This document shows, piece after piece, positions 44,097 through 52,015 of a stretch of 64,000 nucleotides of DNA. Under the pieces are notes generated by a model, which worked only from the letters and a program-made list of their open reading frames with translations, was not told the DNA's origin and did not search any database. Location of the stretch: positions 620,001-684,000 of the forward strand of contig NZ_JAFCKS010000003.1 in NCBI RefSeq assembly GCF_018129995.1. Reading direction: 5' to 3'. The first letter of the stretch is position 1; every line of letters begins with the position of its first letter. Origin of the DNA: Bradyrhizobium sp. SZCCT0153 (lineage in GTDB: Bacteria > Pseudomonadota > Alphaproteobacteria > Rhizobiales > Xanthobacteraceae). Position numbers and translations under genes: made by a program.

Positions 44097-44975
44097 TCAC
44101 GCCGCGTGATAGGCAGAACTTCGTGCCGCCATCACCTCGTCGAAAGCCTCTCCCATGACTTCGGTCGATGGGGCAAGGCCGGTGAACAGTTCGAAAGCGT
44201 CGGCGGCCTGATAGATCGCCAGCTCCCGCCCGGTCATGATCCGCGCGCCATTGGCCTGCGCGGCCGCCAGCAGCGGCGTGATCAGCGGCGAGTAGACCGC
44301 ATCCGCAACCCATAATTCGTCGTGCAGCAGCGTGGCGGGGACAGGCAGGCCGCGGTTCGGCAGCATGCCGACCGGCGTGCCGTTGACGAGGCCGGTCGCG
44401 CCCTGCAGTGCGTCCTCGATGCTCGACGCCACCCTTGCGGAGCCCTGCGCGGCCAGCAGAGAAACCACCGTCTGCGCGCGCGCCGGCTCGCTGTCGAAGA
44501 TGCGGATGTCGGTCACCTTCAGGCTCGCCAGCGCAAACGCGATCGCCTTGCCGACGCCGCCTGCGCCGATCACGGCGACGGCGTTGCCGGATGGCGCCAG
44601 CAGCGGTGCCACCGCGCGCGCAAAGCCGGTCGTATCGGTGTTGTGGCCGGTCAGCCGACCGTCCCTGGCGACGACCGTGTTGACCGCGCCCATGGCGGCG
44701 GCGCCAGGCGCCAGATCGTCGAGCAACGGGACCACGGCTTCCTTGTAGGGGTAGGTGACGTTGACGCCGGCAAAGCCGAGCCGGCGCACCCCTTCGAGCA
44801 TCATGCGCAGCCCGGCCGCGTCGGCGCCGGCGACCTCGATGAGCTGGTAATGGCCGCGCAGGCCAAGCGCCTCGGCGGCGCGCTCATGCATGGCGGGTGA
44901 TGCGGAATGCGCAATCGGCGCGCCGATCAGGCCGGTGAGGAGCTTTTTGCTGGCGGCGTATCCGCGCTTGGACAT
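44097..44975 (-). CDS. aroE: Shikimate dehydrogenase (AroE/catabolic type)
   Basis: 292 residues. Substrate-binding motif IGAPIAHSASPAMHERAA near residue 18, catalytic Lys in NVTYPYKEAVVPL near 75, the Asp in GHNTDTTGFARAV near 115, and NADP/NAD motif VIGAGGVGKAIAFAL near 140. It oxidises shikimate (or quinate) to the dehydro form. As the first gene of an operon with an uptake system and a dehydroshikimate dehydratase, it is more likely catabolic than the biosynthetic copy. The nucleotide loop reads FDSEPARA, with an acidic residue where NADP enzymes usually have Arg, which would favour NAD. Confidence 0.9.
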   Translation of the reverse strand: MSKRGYAASKKLLTGLIGAPIAHSASPAMHERAAEALGLRGHYQLIEVAGADAAGLRMMLEGVRRLGFAGVNVTYPYKEAVVPLLDDLAPGAAAMGAVNTVVARDGRLTGHNTDTTGFARAVAPLLAPSGNAVAVIGAGGVGKAIAFALASLKVTDIRIFDSEPARAQTVVSLLAAQGSARVASSIEDALQGATGLVNGTPVGMLPNRGLPVPATLLHDELWVADAVYSPLITPLLAAAQANGARIMTGRELAIYQAADAFELFTGLAPSTEVMGEAFDEVMAARSSAYHAA

Positions 44976-45109
44976 GGTTCGCTATCGTCTCGTTGGGAGC
45001 GTTCGGTCCCGGCCATTAGCGTGGAAATCCGCGCAATTCCAAGAGGACTTCCGGGTAAGACGATAGCCATTCTCCCGCCTAACACAATTACCCATTTATC
45101 GGACAAACC

Positions 45110-45122
45110 TAACATAATGTTA
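45110..45122. promoter_or_regulatory. LysR-type box upstream of the aroE operon
   Basis: TAACATAATGTTA is a perfect 13-bp palindrome of the T-N11-A class bound by LysR regulators. It overlaps the lysR stop codon and lies 135 bp upstream of aroE. A second, imperfect element TAACACAATTA lies at 45080-45090, two to three helical turns closer to aroE. Confidence 0.6.
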
Positions 45123-46058
45123 TTTCTTTCGCCCGCGCGCCGGGGCGGCCTTGCCGTGGCCCCGGGACGGCTCCACCGCGCGCATCTCGGCGCGCAGCGA
45201 CTCGATGAAGTACTCGACATGGAGCGACAGCGGCGCGCCGCGCTTCACCGCGATATAGGTGTCGAACCGCGTCGGCTCGGTGATCTTCAACAGCTCGATG
45301 CCGGGATAGCCGCCATGGGCGACCGTGAACTGGTCGATGATGGCGATGCCGAGCCCCGCCTTCACCAGCGCGCAGACCGTGGTGCCGAACCGCGCGCGGA
45401 TCGTGATGTTGTAGTCGAGCCGGTTGCGCGCAAAGATCTCGGCCATGATGCGGCCGTAAGGGTCGTTCGGGTCGATGCCGATCAGCGGATAGCGGGTGAT
45501 CTCGGCCGCGGAGACCTGCTTGCGGCCGGCGAGCTCGTGGCCCGGCGGCACGATGCAATAGAGCTCGCCCGAGGCGAGCGGCATGAAGTCGAGCCCGGAA
45601 TGTTCCAGCCGGTAGCTCATCGCGACGCACTCGCCGCGGCCGAGCATGAGGTAGTCGATGGCTTCCTCGAGCTTGAGGATATTGATGTCGATGCCGAGAT
45701 CGGGATAGCGGCGGCGGACGCGCTCGATCGCGCGCGGCACCATCACCTGCGAGATGCTCGGCACCGAGCCGATGCGCAGCTCCGACAATCCGCCGCGGCC
45801 GATCTTGGAGATGAGTTCGGAGAGATCGTCGACCTTCTTGTAGACGCCGTTGATCTGCTCGAAGATGTTCTCCGCTTCCGGCGTCGGGAAGTAGCGGCCG
45901 TTCTGACGCTGGAAGAAGCGGATGCCGAGCGAGCGCTCGGTGTATTTGACGAGACGGCTGATGCCCGGCGCGGACACGTTGAGCAGCTTCGCCGCGCCGC
46001 CGATGGTGCCCGTCACCATCACGGCACGGATCACTTCAACCTGGCGCAGCGTCATCAT
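45120..46058 (-). CDS. LysR-family regulator of the aroE-quiC operon
   Basis: 312 residues. The N-terminal HTH reads LRQVEVIRAVMVTGTIGGAA and LNVSAPGISRLVKYTERSLG. The co-inducer domain begins near residue 90 (LRIGSVPSISQVMVPRAIER), and the C-terminus is basic (APARGRKK). Unlike most LysR genes it is in the same direction as, and upstream of, its likely target operon, with 144 bp between. The palindrome over its stop codon is a candidate binding site. Confidence 0.9.
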   Translation of the reverse strand: MMTLRQVEVIRAVMVTGTIGGAAKLLNVSAPGISRLVKYTERSLGIRFFQRQNGRYFPTPEAENIFEQINGVYKKVDDLSELISKIGRGGLSELRIGSVPSISQVMVPRAIERVRRRYPDLGIDINILKLEEAIDYLMLGRGECVAMSYRLEHSGLDFMPLASGELYCIVPPGHELAGRKQVSAAEITRYPLIGIDPNDPYGRIMAEIFARNRLDYNITIRARFGTTVCALVKAGLGIAIIDQFTVAHGGYPGIELLKITEPTRFDTYIAVKRGAPLSLHVEYFIESLRAEMRAVEPSRGHGKAAPARGRKK

Positions 46059-46256
46059 GTCGTGGGCATCCGAAAGAGGATCGTGGCGGCGATCATCTCA
46101 CGGGAGCCGTGATGTCATCCAGCGGCAAGTGTGTTGATGCGGATGGAGAGGGCTGCGCTTTACCCTGTCAGATTGTCAGGACGAAAATCAGCGCGTTCGA
46201 ACGGATGGCATCGTCGCGCGACTCGTTTCATCGGCGTCGTTTGCTGCAACTGCGTT

Positions 46257-46433
46257 CTAGCTCGCCGGGCCCTCGGGCGATGCGCTGTCTGCCGGCTTGG
46301 TGCGCTCGCTTTGCAGCACCTCGCGTGCGAACTCGATGATCTTCTGCTTGTTCGCCGTTTCGCAGACGGCAAAAAACACGCGGTTCAGTTCCAGGCCGAG
46401 CACGCTGTTGAGGGCAATGTCCTCGTCTTCCAT
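46257..46433 (-). CDS. Small hypothetical protein divergent from luxR
   Basis: 58 residues, not a family I recognise. It starts MEDEDIALNSVLGLELNRVF and continues with FAVCETANKQKIIEFAREVL, which would form two amphipathic helices, then a polar tail SERTKPADSASPEGPAS. Codon use is like its neighbours and the composition is protein-like rather than shadow-like. It is transcribed away from the luxR gene with a shared 166-bp promoter region, so it may be a quorum-controlled or modulatory gene; this is inference. Confidence 0.6.
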   Translation of the reverse strand: MEDEDIALNSVLGLELNRVFFAVCETANKQKIIEFAREVLQSERTKPADSASPEGPAS

Positions 46434-46542
46434 CGTGGTTTTCCCGCTTCAGACGTCATAGGTGTAACTTGACGTCACTTCTTCCACAAGTAGATTAATC
46501 TTCGAGGTCAATGACATACCGGGAAACTACGGAAACCGTGAA

Positions 46543-46572
46543 TTGAGGCAGTCACCGAAGACGTGCTATACT
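46543..46572 (+). promoter_or_regulatory. Candidate sigma-70 promoter of luxR
   Basis: TTGAGG (46543-46548), 18 bases, TATACT (46567-46572), starting transcription about 20 bases before the ATG at 46600. One mismatch in each hexamer apart from the -35 third-position bases. Confidence 0.45.
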
Positions 46573-46599
46573 TGACGGCGAGGGTCAGGAAACGCACCG

Positions 46600-47328
46600 A
46601 TGTCCGCCGTGGATTATGGCCGGGAGGCGCTCGACTTCATCGAGGGCCTGGGGACCTATCGCAAGGTGCCCGATGCCATGCTTGCGCTCGAATCGGCCTT
46701 CGGTCGCTTCGGCTTTGAAACCATCATCGTGACGGGGTTGCCCAATCCCGACCAGCGATTTGCGCAGATGGTGCTCGCCAAGCGCTGGCCGGCGGGATGG
46801 TTCAACCTCTACACTCAGAACAACTACGATCGCTTCGATCCCGTGGTGCGGTTGTGCCGACAGTCGGTCAACCCGTTCGAATGGTCGGAAGCGCCATACG
46901 ATGCCGAACTCGAGCCGAACGCGGCCGAGGTGATGAACCGCGCCAGCGATTTTCGCATGTCGCGCGGCTTCATCGTGCCGATCCACGGGCTCACCGGCTA
47001 TGAGGCCGCGGTGTCGCTCGGCGGTGTCCATCTCGACCTCAACCCCCGCAGCAAGCCGGCGCTGCACCTGATGGCGATGTACGGCTTCGACCACATTCGT
47101 CGTCTGCTGGATCCGGCGCCGTATCGGTCGACGCGTCTCACCCCGCGCGAGCGCGAGGTGATCTCCTGGGCCTCGCAGGGCAAGTCGGCCTGGGAAATCG
47201 GCGAGATCCTGCATATCACCCAGCGGACCGCAGAAGAACATCTTGCAACCGCTGCGCGCAAGCTCGGTGCCGTCAACCGTACGCATGCGGTTGCCTTGGC
47301 GATTCGCAACAAGATCATCAATCCCTAA
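46600..47328 (+). CDS. LuxR-family quorum-sensing regulator
   Basis: 242 residues. The autoinducer-binding domain (about 20-165) keeps the LuxR landmarks: W in AKRWPAGWFNLY, Y and D in YTQNNYDRFDPVVRLCRQSV, and later GFIVPIHGLTGYEAAVSLGG. The GerE-type HTH (about 175-240) reads LTPREREVISWASQGKSAWE and ITQRTAEEHLATAARKLG. The luxI gene follows after 82 bp on the same strand. Related to RpaR/BraR/BjaR of Rhodopseudomonas and Bradyrhizobium by gene order and the synthase type. Presumably autoregulatory. Confidence 0.92.
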   Translation: MSAVDYGREALDFIEGLGTYRKVPDAMLALESAFGRFGFETIIVTGLPNPDQRFAQMVLAKRWPAGWFNLYTQNNYDRFDPVVRLCRQSVNPFEWSEAPYDAELEPNAAEVMNRASDFRMSRGFIVPIHGLTGYEAAVSLGGVHLDLNPRSKPALHLMAMYGFDHIRRLLDPAPYRSTRLTPREREVISWASQGKSAWEIGEILHITQRTAEEHLATAARKLGAVNRTHAVALAIRNKIINP

Positions 47329-47337
47329 GCGACGTAC

Positions 47338-47351
47338 TGGGAAATTTCCCA
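47338..47351. promoter_or_regulatory. lux-box-like palindrome before luxI
   Basis: TGGGAAATTTCCCA is a perfect 14-bp palindrome in the 82-bp gap between luxR and luxI, about 60 bp upstream of the luxI start. Its place and symmetry suit a LuxR-dimer site overlapping the luxI -35 region. Confidence 0.65.
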
Positions 47352-47410
47352 ATATCGAAGCTGCCTCTTTTCGCAGACTCTGCCCCCATTGAGAATGGAT
47401 GGGGGCTTTC

Positions 47411-48070
47411 ATGATTCACGCAATTTCAGCCGTTAATCGCCACTTATACGAAGACGTAATCGAGCAGCATTTCCGGCTGCGCCATGACATCTTCGTCGAG
47501 GAGCGGCGCTGGGAGGCGCTACGCAGGCCGGATGGCCGCGAGATCGATTCCTATGACGACGAGGACACTGTCTATCTGCTTGCGCTGGAGGGGCGCCGCG
47601 TCGTCGGCGGTCACCGGCTCTATCCAACGACCAAGCCTTCGATGATGAGCGAGGTCTTCCCGCATCTGGCGGTGGTGCGCGGCTGCCCCGCGAATCCGCT
47701 GGTCTGGGAATGGTCGCGCTATTTCGTCGTGCGTGATCGCCGCGACGGCGCGCTCAACCTGCAACTGATGGCGGCGGTGCAGGAGTTCTGCCTCGACCAG
47801 GGCATCGCGCAGGTCAGCGCGATCATGGAGACCTGGTGGTTGCCGCGCTTCCATGAGGCCGGCTTCGTCGTGACCCCGCTCGGTCTGCCGGCGCTGGTGG
47901 AGGATGCGTGGACCATGGCGGCGACGATCGACATTCGTCGGGAGACGCTCGATGCCCTGCATGATCGCATCGGCACGGCTTCGATCGTGCAACAGGACGG
48001 CCCGCGTCTGGACGCCGTCGCCCGTGCCAACCTCTGCGGCCTCGCTGCCGCGCAACGAAAGAGCGCCTGA
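47411..48070 (+). CDS. LuxI-family homoserine lactone synthase (RpaI/BraI/BjaI type)
   Basis: 219 residues. Conserved LuxI residues are present: R and F in FRLRHDIFVEERRWEAL, D in GREIDSYDDEDTVYLL, R in VVGGHRLYPTTKPSMM, and E/R in VWEWSRYFVV. The RPDGREID segment and WWLPRF with PLGLP resemble RpaI, BraI and BjaI, which use CoA thioesters (p-coumaroyl, cinnamoyl, isovaleryl) rather than acyl-ACP. The ATG at 47411 follows GGGGG by six bases; ATG at 47399 is the alternative. The signal cannot be named from sequence, but aryl-HSL is plausible. Confidence 0.92.
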   Translation: MIHAISAVNRHLYEDVIEQHFRLRHDIFVEERRWEALRRPDGREIDSYDDEDTVYLLALEGRRVVGGHRLYPTTKPSMMSEVFPHLAVVRGCPANPLVWEWSRYFVVRDRRDGALNLQLMAAVQEFCLDQGIAQVSAIMETWWLPRFHEAGFVVTPLGLPALVEDAWTMAATIDIRRETLDALHDRIGTASIVQQDGPRLDAVARANLCGLAAAQRKSA

Positions 48071-48071
48071 G

Positions 48072-48290
48072 ATGTCGAATATGATGCGGGACAGCCAGAT
48101 CATGGCGCAGACCAAGGACGAGAATCTCGGCTACATGTCTGACATGGCGCTCGAGCTGGCACAGATGGCGGAAGACACCGGATTGGCGACGCTCGCCTAT
48201 CTGTTCCGGATGGCGGCGCTGGAGGCCTCGACGGCCAACAGCGTGGTTGCCGAGCCGGATGACCTTCCCCGGCAGATGACGTCACACTAG
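48072..48290 (+). CDS. Small hypothetical protein downstream of luxI
   Basis: 72 residues, not recognised. The ATG is one base after the luxI stop, so it is probably translationally coupled. The core DMALELAQMAEDTGLATLAY is an amphipathic helix followed by LFRMAALEASTANSVVAEP. Later Met codons at 48081 or 48084 could also serve as starts. Coupling to the synthase suggests a role in, or regulation by, quorum sensing. Confidence 0.68.
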   Translation: MSNMMRDSQIMAQTKDENLGYMSDMALELAQMAEDTGLATLAYLFRMAALEASTANSVVAEPDDLPRQMTSH

Positions 48291-48319
48291 GCGCATCTCG
48301 ACGCGGCGACGGATTTCAC

Positions 48320-48347
48320 ACCCTCTCCCCGGCAACGGGGAGAGGGT
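48320..48347. terminator. Hairpin after the lux operon
   Basis: CCCTCTCCCC and GGGGAGAGGG arms around a 6-base loop, about 30 bp after the last lux-operon stop. It is a half copy of the dispersed palindromic repeats and lacks a T-run, but its place fits transcript ending or 3' protection. Confidence 0.45.
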
Positions 48348-48426
48348 GATCGTTTTGGGTGCGGCAGGTTGACCCATCCTGCACGGCAGCTTTCTTGCAC
48401 GGGCGCACAAGGAGATTTCGATCGGA

Positions 48427-48450
48427 TGCACCGGCATGCAACAAAGTGCA
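48427..48450. promoter_or_regulatory. Three TGCA repeats spaced 10 bp: candidate BoxR operator
   Basis: TGCA occurs at 48427, 48437 and 48447, each separated by six bases, so all lie on one face of the helix. Further TGCA copies are at 48380 and 48396. BzdR/BoxR regulators bind TGCA(N6)TGCA arrays. The segment GCATGCAACAAAGTGCATGT is nearly the same as the one at 61676-61695 before boxC. It lies 144 bp upstream of the Liv-type operon at 48594. Confidence 0.65.
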
Positions 48451-48593
48451 TGTCTGGTGTCAAATCGCTCTTGCCTCGGAACGATACTGCCATTACCCAT
48501 TTTTCTGCCTTGTAGAGGCAGGGGGAGCTCTTTCACTGATGGCGACCGTGTTCGAACATCGGCGCGAACCTGCGTGCGCCTGAAAGAGTTTTG

Positions 48594-49511
48594 ATGCTGC
48601 TCGTCGTCGAACAGTTCTTGAACGGATTGCAGTTCGGCCTGCTGCTGTTCCTGCTGGCCGCCGGCCTGACGCTAGTGTTCGGGATCATGGATCTCGTCAA
48701 CCTCGCGCACGGCTCGCTCTACATGATGGGCGCCTATTTCGCCGCGACTTTCGCGGCCTGGACCGGCAGCTTCCTGCTCGGCGCGCTGCTGGCGCTCGGC
48801 GCGACTCTGGTGCTCGGCATCGTGCTCGAGATGGGCGCGCTGCGGCATCTCTATGGACGCGACCATCTCGACCACGTGCTCGCGACCTTCGGCCTGATCC
48901 TGTTCTTCAACGAAGCCGTGCGGCTGATCTGGGGGCCGGCCGGCCTTGCGCTGCCGCTGCCGGCCTGGCTCACGGTGCCGGTGCCGATCCTGCCCGGCAT
49001 CCACTATCCCGCCTATCGCCTCGCCATCATCGTCGTGGCGCTGCTGGTTGCGCTCCTGCTCTATCTCGGCGTGATGCGCACCCGCATCGGCATGCTGATC
49101 CGGGCCGGCGCCTCCAACCGCGAAATGATCGGCGCGCTCGGCATCAACATCAAGCTGCTCTACACCCTGGTGTTCGGGCTCGGCGCGGCGCTCGCCGGGC
49201 TCGCCGGCATGATGCAGGCGCCGATCCTCACCGTGCAAATCGGCATGGGCGAGAACATCCTGATCCTCGCCTTCGTCATCATCGTGATCGGCGGCATCGG
49301 CTCGATCCGCGGCGCGTTCCTCGCTGCGATCTTCGTCGGCATGATCGACACGCTCGGCCGCGCCTTCCTGCCGAACCTGTTGCGGCAGGTCTTGAGCGGC
49401 GCCGCCGCCTCCACCGCCGCGCCCGCCCTGTCCTCCATGCTGATCTACCTGCTGATGGCGATCGTGCTGGTGGTGCGGCCGGAGGGGCTGTTTCCGGCCA
49501 ACCGTCGATGA
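48594..49511 (+). CDS. Branched-chain-type ABC permease LivH (putative benzoate transporter)
   Basis: 305 residues, eight hydrophobic helices. It starts MLLVVEQFLNGLQFGLLLFL and has TLVFGIMDLVNLAHGSLYMM near residue 28, the LivH signature, and FVIIVIGGIGSIRGAFLAAI near 225. The ATG at 48594 has GAAAGAG upstream. First gene of a four-gene operon (H, M, G, F) with four- to eight-base overlaps and no binding-protein gene. TGCA repeats upstream tie it to the box regulon. Confidence 0.92.
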   Translation: MLLVVEQFLNGLQFGLLLFLLAAGLTLVFGIMDLVNLAHGSLYMMGAYFAATFAAWTGSFLLGALLALGATLVLGIVLEMGALRHLYGRDHLDHVLATFGLILFFNEAVRLIWGPAGLALPLPAWLTVPVPILPGIHYPAYRLAIIVVALLVALLLYLGVMRTRIGMLIRAGASNREMIGALGINIKLLYTLVFGLGAALAGLAGMMQAPILTVQIGMGENILILAFVIIVIGGIGSIRGAFLAAIFVGMIDTLGRAFLPNLLRQVLSGAAASTAAPALSSMLIYLLMAIVLVVRPEGLFPANRR

Positions 49512-50452
49512 AGTCTTTCACTGTAGCCAAGGCCGTGACGGCCCTGATGCTGGCGGGGCTCGTGCTGCTGCCGCTCTATTCGCAAGCATCGGGCAACATC
49601 TTCATCCTGACGCTGTTCACCCGCATCGTCATCCTGGCACTGGCGGCGGCGAGCCTCAACCTCATCATGGGTTTTGGCGGCATGATGAGCTTTGGTCACG
49701 CTGCCTATCTCGGCATCGGCGGTTACGCGGTCGGCATGCTGGCGCAGGAAGGCGTCGGAAGCGGCTTCATCCAGTTTCCGGTCGCGCTCGCGGCGTCCGC
49801 GATCTACGCACTGGTGATCGGCGCGCTCTCGCTTCGCACCCGCGGCGTCTATTTCATCATGATCACGCTCGCCTTCGCACAGATGGCCTATTACGTCGCT
49901 TCGGGGCTGGCGCGTTACGGCGGCGATGACGGCCTCACCGTCTACAAGCGCAGCGATTTCTCCGGCCTGGTCAACCTGTCGAACCGCACGCAGTTCTATT
50001 ATCTCTGCCTTGCCTGCCTGTTCGCGGTGATCTTCCTGATCTGGCGCATCGTCAATTCGCGTTTCGGCCTCGTCGTGCAGGGGCTGCGCTCCAACGAGCA
50101 GCGCATGCAGGCGATCGGCTTCCCGGCCAAGCGCTATCAGCTCGTCTGCTTCGTCATCTCCGGCACCATGTGCGGTCTTGCCGGCGCGCTGCTCGCCAAC
50201 AACACCGATTTCGTCAGTCCGGCCGTGATGTACTGGACCCGCTCCGGCGACCTCATGGTGATGGTCATCCTCGGCGGCATGGGCACGCTGTTCGGCCCGG
50301 TCATGGGCGCGGTGGTCTTTCTGCTGCTGGAAGAATTCCTGTCGCAGCTCACCGAATATTGGGCGCTGATCATGGGGCCGCTGCTGCTGCTGATCGTGCT
50401 GTTCGGGCGCGGCGGCATCATGGGACTGCTCGGGAGGCTCAATCGTGGCTGA
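49508..50452 (+). CDS. Branched-chain-type ABC permease LivM
   Basis: 314 residues. Signature LIMGFGGMMSFGHAAYLGIG near residue 50 and the loop GLRSNEQRMQAIGFPAKRYQ near 195; VMVILGGMGTLFGPVMGAVV lies near 250. The ATG overlaps the LivH stop by four bases and the next gene starts inside its last codons. Inner-membrane channel with LivH. Confidence 0.92.
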   Translation: MKSFTVAKAVTALMLAGLVLLPLYSQASGNIFILTLFTRIVILALAAASLNLIMGFGGMMSFGHAAYLGIGGYAVGMLAQEGVGSGFIQFPVALAASAIYALVIGALSLRTRGVYFIMITLAFAQMAYYVASGLARYGGDDGLTVYKRSDFSGLVNLSNRTQFYYLCLACLFAVIFLIWRIVNSRFGLVVQGLRSNEQRMQAIGFPAKRYQLVCFVISGTMCGLAGALLANNTDFVSPAVMYWTRSGDLMVMVILGGMGTLFGPVMGAVVFLLLEEFLSQLTEYWALIMGPLLLLIVLFGRGGIMGLLGRLNRG

Positions 50453-51212
50453 GCCCTTGCTCCGCGTCGAGAAGCTGGTGCGCCGCTTCGGCGGTATCAT
50501 TGCGACCGACAACGTCTCGCTCGACGTTGCGGCCGGCGAACTGCACGCCATCATCGGCCCGAACGGCGCCGGCAAGACCACGCTGATCAGCCAGCTCACC
50601 GGGCATCTCGAACCGCATTCCGGCAGCGTCTCGCTAGGCGGTCGCGACATCACTTACCTGCCGGCCTATCGCCGCTGTGCGCTTGGCCTGGCACGATCGT
50701 TCCAGATCACCTCGCTGCTGCTCGATTTCACCGCCGCAGACAATGTCGCACTCGCGGCGCAGGCGCATGCCGGCACCTCGTTCCGCTTCTTCGCGCGTGC
50801 GCGCAAGGAAAAGGGCCTGCGCGATGCCGCGCACGCCGCGCTCGATCGCGTCGGCCTGTTGCACCGTGCCGATGTCCTGGTGTCCAGGCTCAGCCATGGC
50901 GAGCGTCGCCAGATCGAGCTTGCGGTCGCGCTGGCCAGCAAGCCCAAGCTCTTGCTGCTCGACGAGCCCATGGCCGGCCTCGGCGTCACCGAATCCCAGC
51001 GCATGGTGCAACTGCTCCAGGAGCTGCGGAAGGAAGTCTCGATCGTGCTGGTCGAGCACGACATGCCCGCGGTGTTCGCGCTGGCCGACCGCATCTCGGT
51101 GCTGGTCTATGGCCGCGTCATCGCTTCCGGCGATCCGGCCGCGATCCGGGCCAACGAGGACGTCAAGCGCGCCTATCTCGGCGAAGCGCATGTGGTGACG
51201 CACCATGTCTGA
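50445..51212 (+). CDS. Branched-chain-type ABC ATPase LivG
   Basis: 255 residues, starting with GTG at 50445 (CGGGAGG upstream) and overlapping livM by eight bases. Walker A GPNGAGKTT near residue 39, LivG segment GLARSFQITSLLLDFTAADN, signature RLSHGERRQIELA and Walker B LLLLDEPMAGLG. The signature has SHGE in place of SGGQ, a usual LivG variant. Confidence 0.93.
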   Translation: MAEPLLRVEKLVRRFGGIIATDNVSLDVAAGELHAIIGPNGAGKTTLISQLTGHLEPHSGSVSLGGRDITYLPAYRRCALGLARSFQITSLLLDFTAADNVALAAQAHAGTSFRFFARARKEKGLRDAAHAALDRVGLLHRADVLVSRLSHGERRQIELAVALASKPKLLLLDEPMAGLGVTESQRMVQLLQELRKEVSIVLVEHDMPAVFALADRISVLVYGRVIASGDPAAIRANEDVKRAYLGEAHVVTHHV

Positions 51213-51933
51213 AAAGGTGATGGCTGACACGCTGCTCGACGTCGAAGGCATCGAGACCTGCTACGGCCTCAGCCAAGTGCTGTTCGGCCTGTCGCTGTCG
51301 ATCAAGCCGGGCGAGATGGTCTCGCTGATGGGTCGCAACGGCATGGGCAAGACCACCACCATCCGCTCCATCATGGGCCTGACGCCGGCACGTGCAGGCA
51401 GCATCCGCTTTGCGGGCGCGGAGGTGCGGACGCAGCCGTCCTACAGGATCGCAAAACTCGGCATCGGCCTCGTGCCCGAGGGGCGCCAGATCTTCCCGAA
51501 CCTCACCGTGCGCGAGAACCTGGTCGCCGCCGCTGCCGACCGCTTCAACAGCGCCAATCCCTGGACGCTGGCGTCGATCTACGTGATGTTTCCGCGCCTC
51601 GCCGAACGCGCCTCCAACATGGGCAACCAGCTCTCCGGCGGCGAGCAGCAGATGCTGGCGATCGGCCGGGCGCTGATGACCAATCCAAAACTGCTGATCC
51701 TCGACGAAGCGACCGAGGGCCTTGCGCCATTGATCCGCGAAGAGATCTGGCATTGCCTGTCGCTGCTCAAGAGCCGGGGACAGTCGATCCTTGTCGTCGA
51801 CAAGAACGTCGACCATCTCGCCCGCATCTGTGACCGTCACACCATCATCGAACGCGGCAAGACGGTGTGGAGCGGCACCTCCGACGAGCTGATGGCCGAG
51901 CCGGATTTGCAGCACAAATATCTGGGGATTTGA
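51205..51933 (+). CDS. Branched-chain-type ABC ATPase LivF
   Basis: 242 residues. Walker A GRNGMGKTT near residue 41, signature QLSGGEQQMLAIGR, Walker B LLILDEATEGLAP (DEAT instead of DEPT). The ATG at 51205 overlaps livG by eight bases; ATG at 51220 would shorten it by five residues. Last gene of the operon; a half copy of a dispersed repeat follows. Confidence 0.93.
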   Translation: MSEKVMADTLLDVEGIETCYGLSQVLFGLSLSIKPGEMVSLMGRNGMGKTTTIRSIMGLTPARAGSIRFAGAEVRTQPSYRIAKLGIGLVPEGRQIFPNLTVRENLVAAAADRFNSANPWTLASIYVMFPRLAERASNMGNQLSGGEQQMLAIGRALMTNPKLLILDEATEGLAPLIREEIWHCLSLLKSRGQSILVVDKNVDHLARICDRHTIIERGKTVWSGTSDELMAEPDLQHKYLGI

Positions 51934-51950
51934 GGGTCGGATCTCATCTT

Positions 51951-51992
51951 TCCGCGGCGGCAATCAGGATTGCTTCGCTGCGCTCGCAATGA
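51951..51992. repeat. Half copy of family C repeat
   Basis: GGCAATCAGGATTGCTTCGC followed by TGCGCTCGCAATGACCGG matches the right arm of the element at 28708-28792. It lies between the liv operon and a convergent small gene. Confidence 0.75.
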
Positions 51993-52015
51993 CCGGGGGG
52001 AGATCTGTCCGCTCT

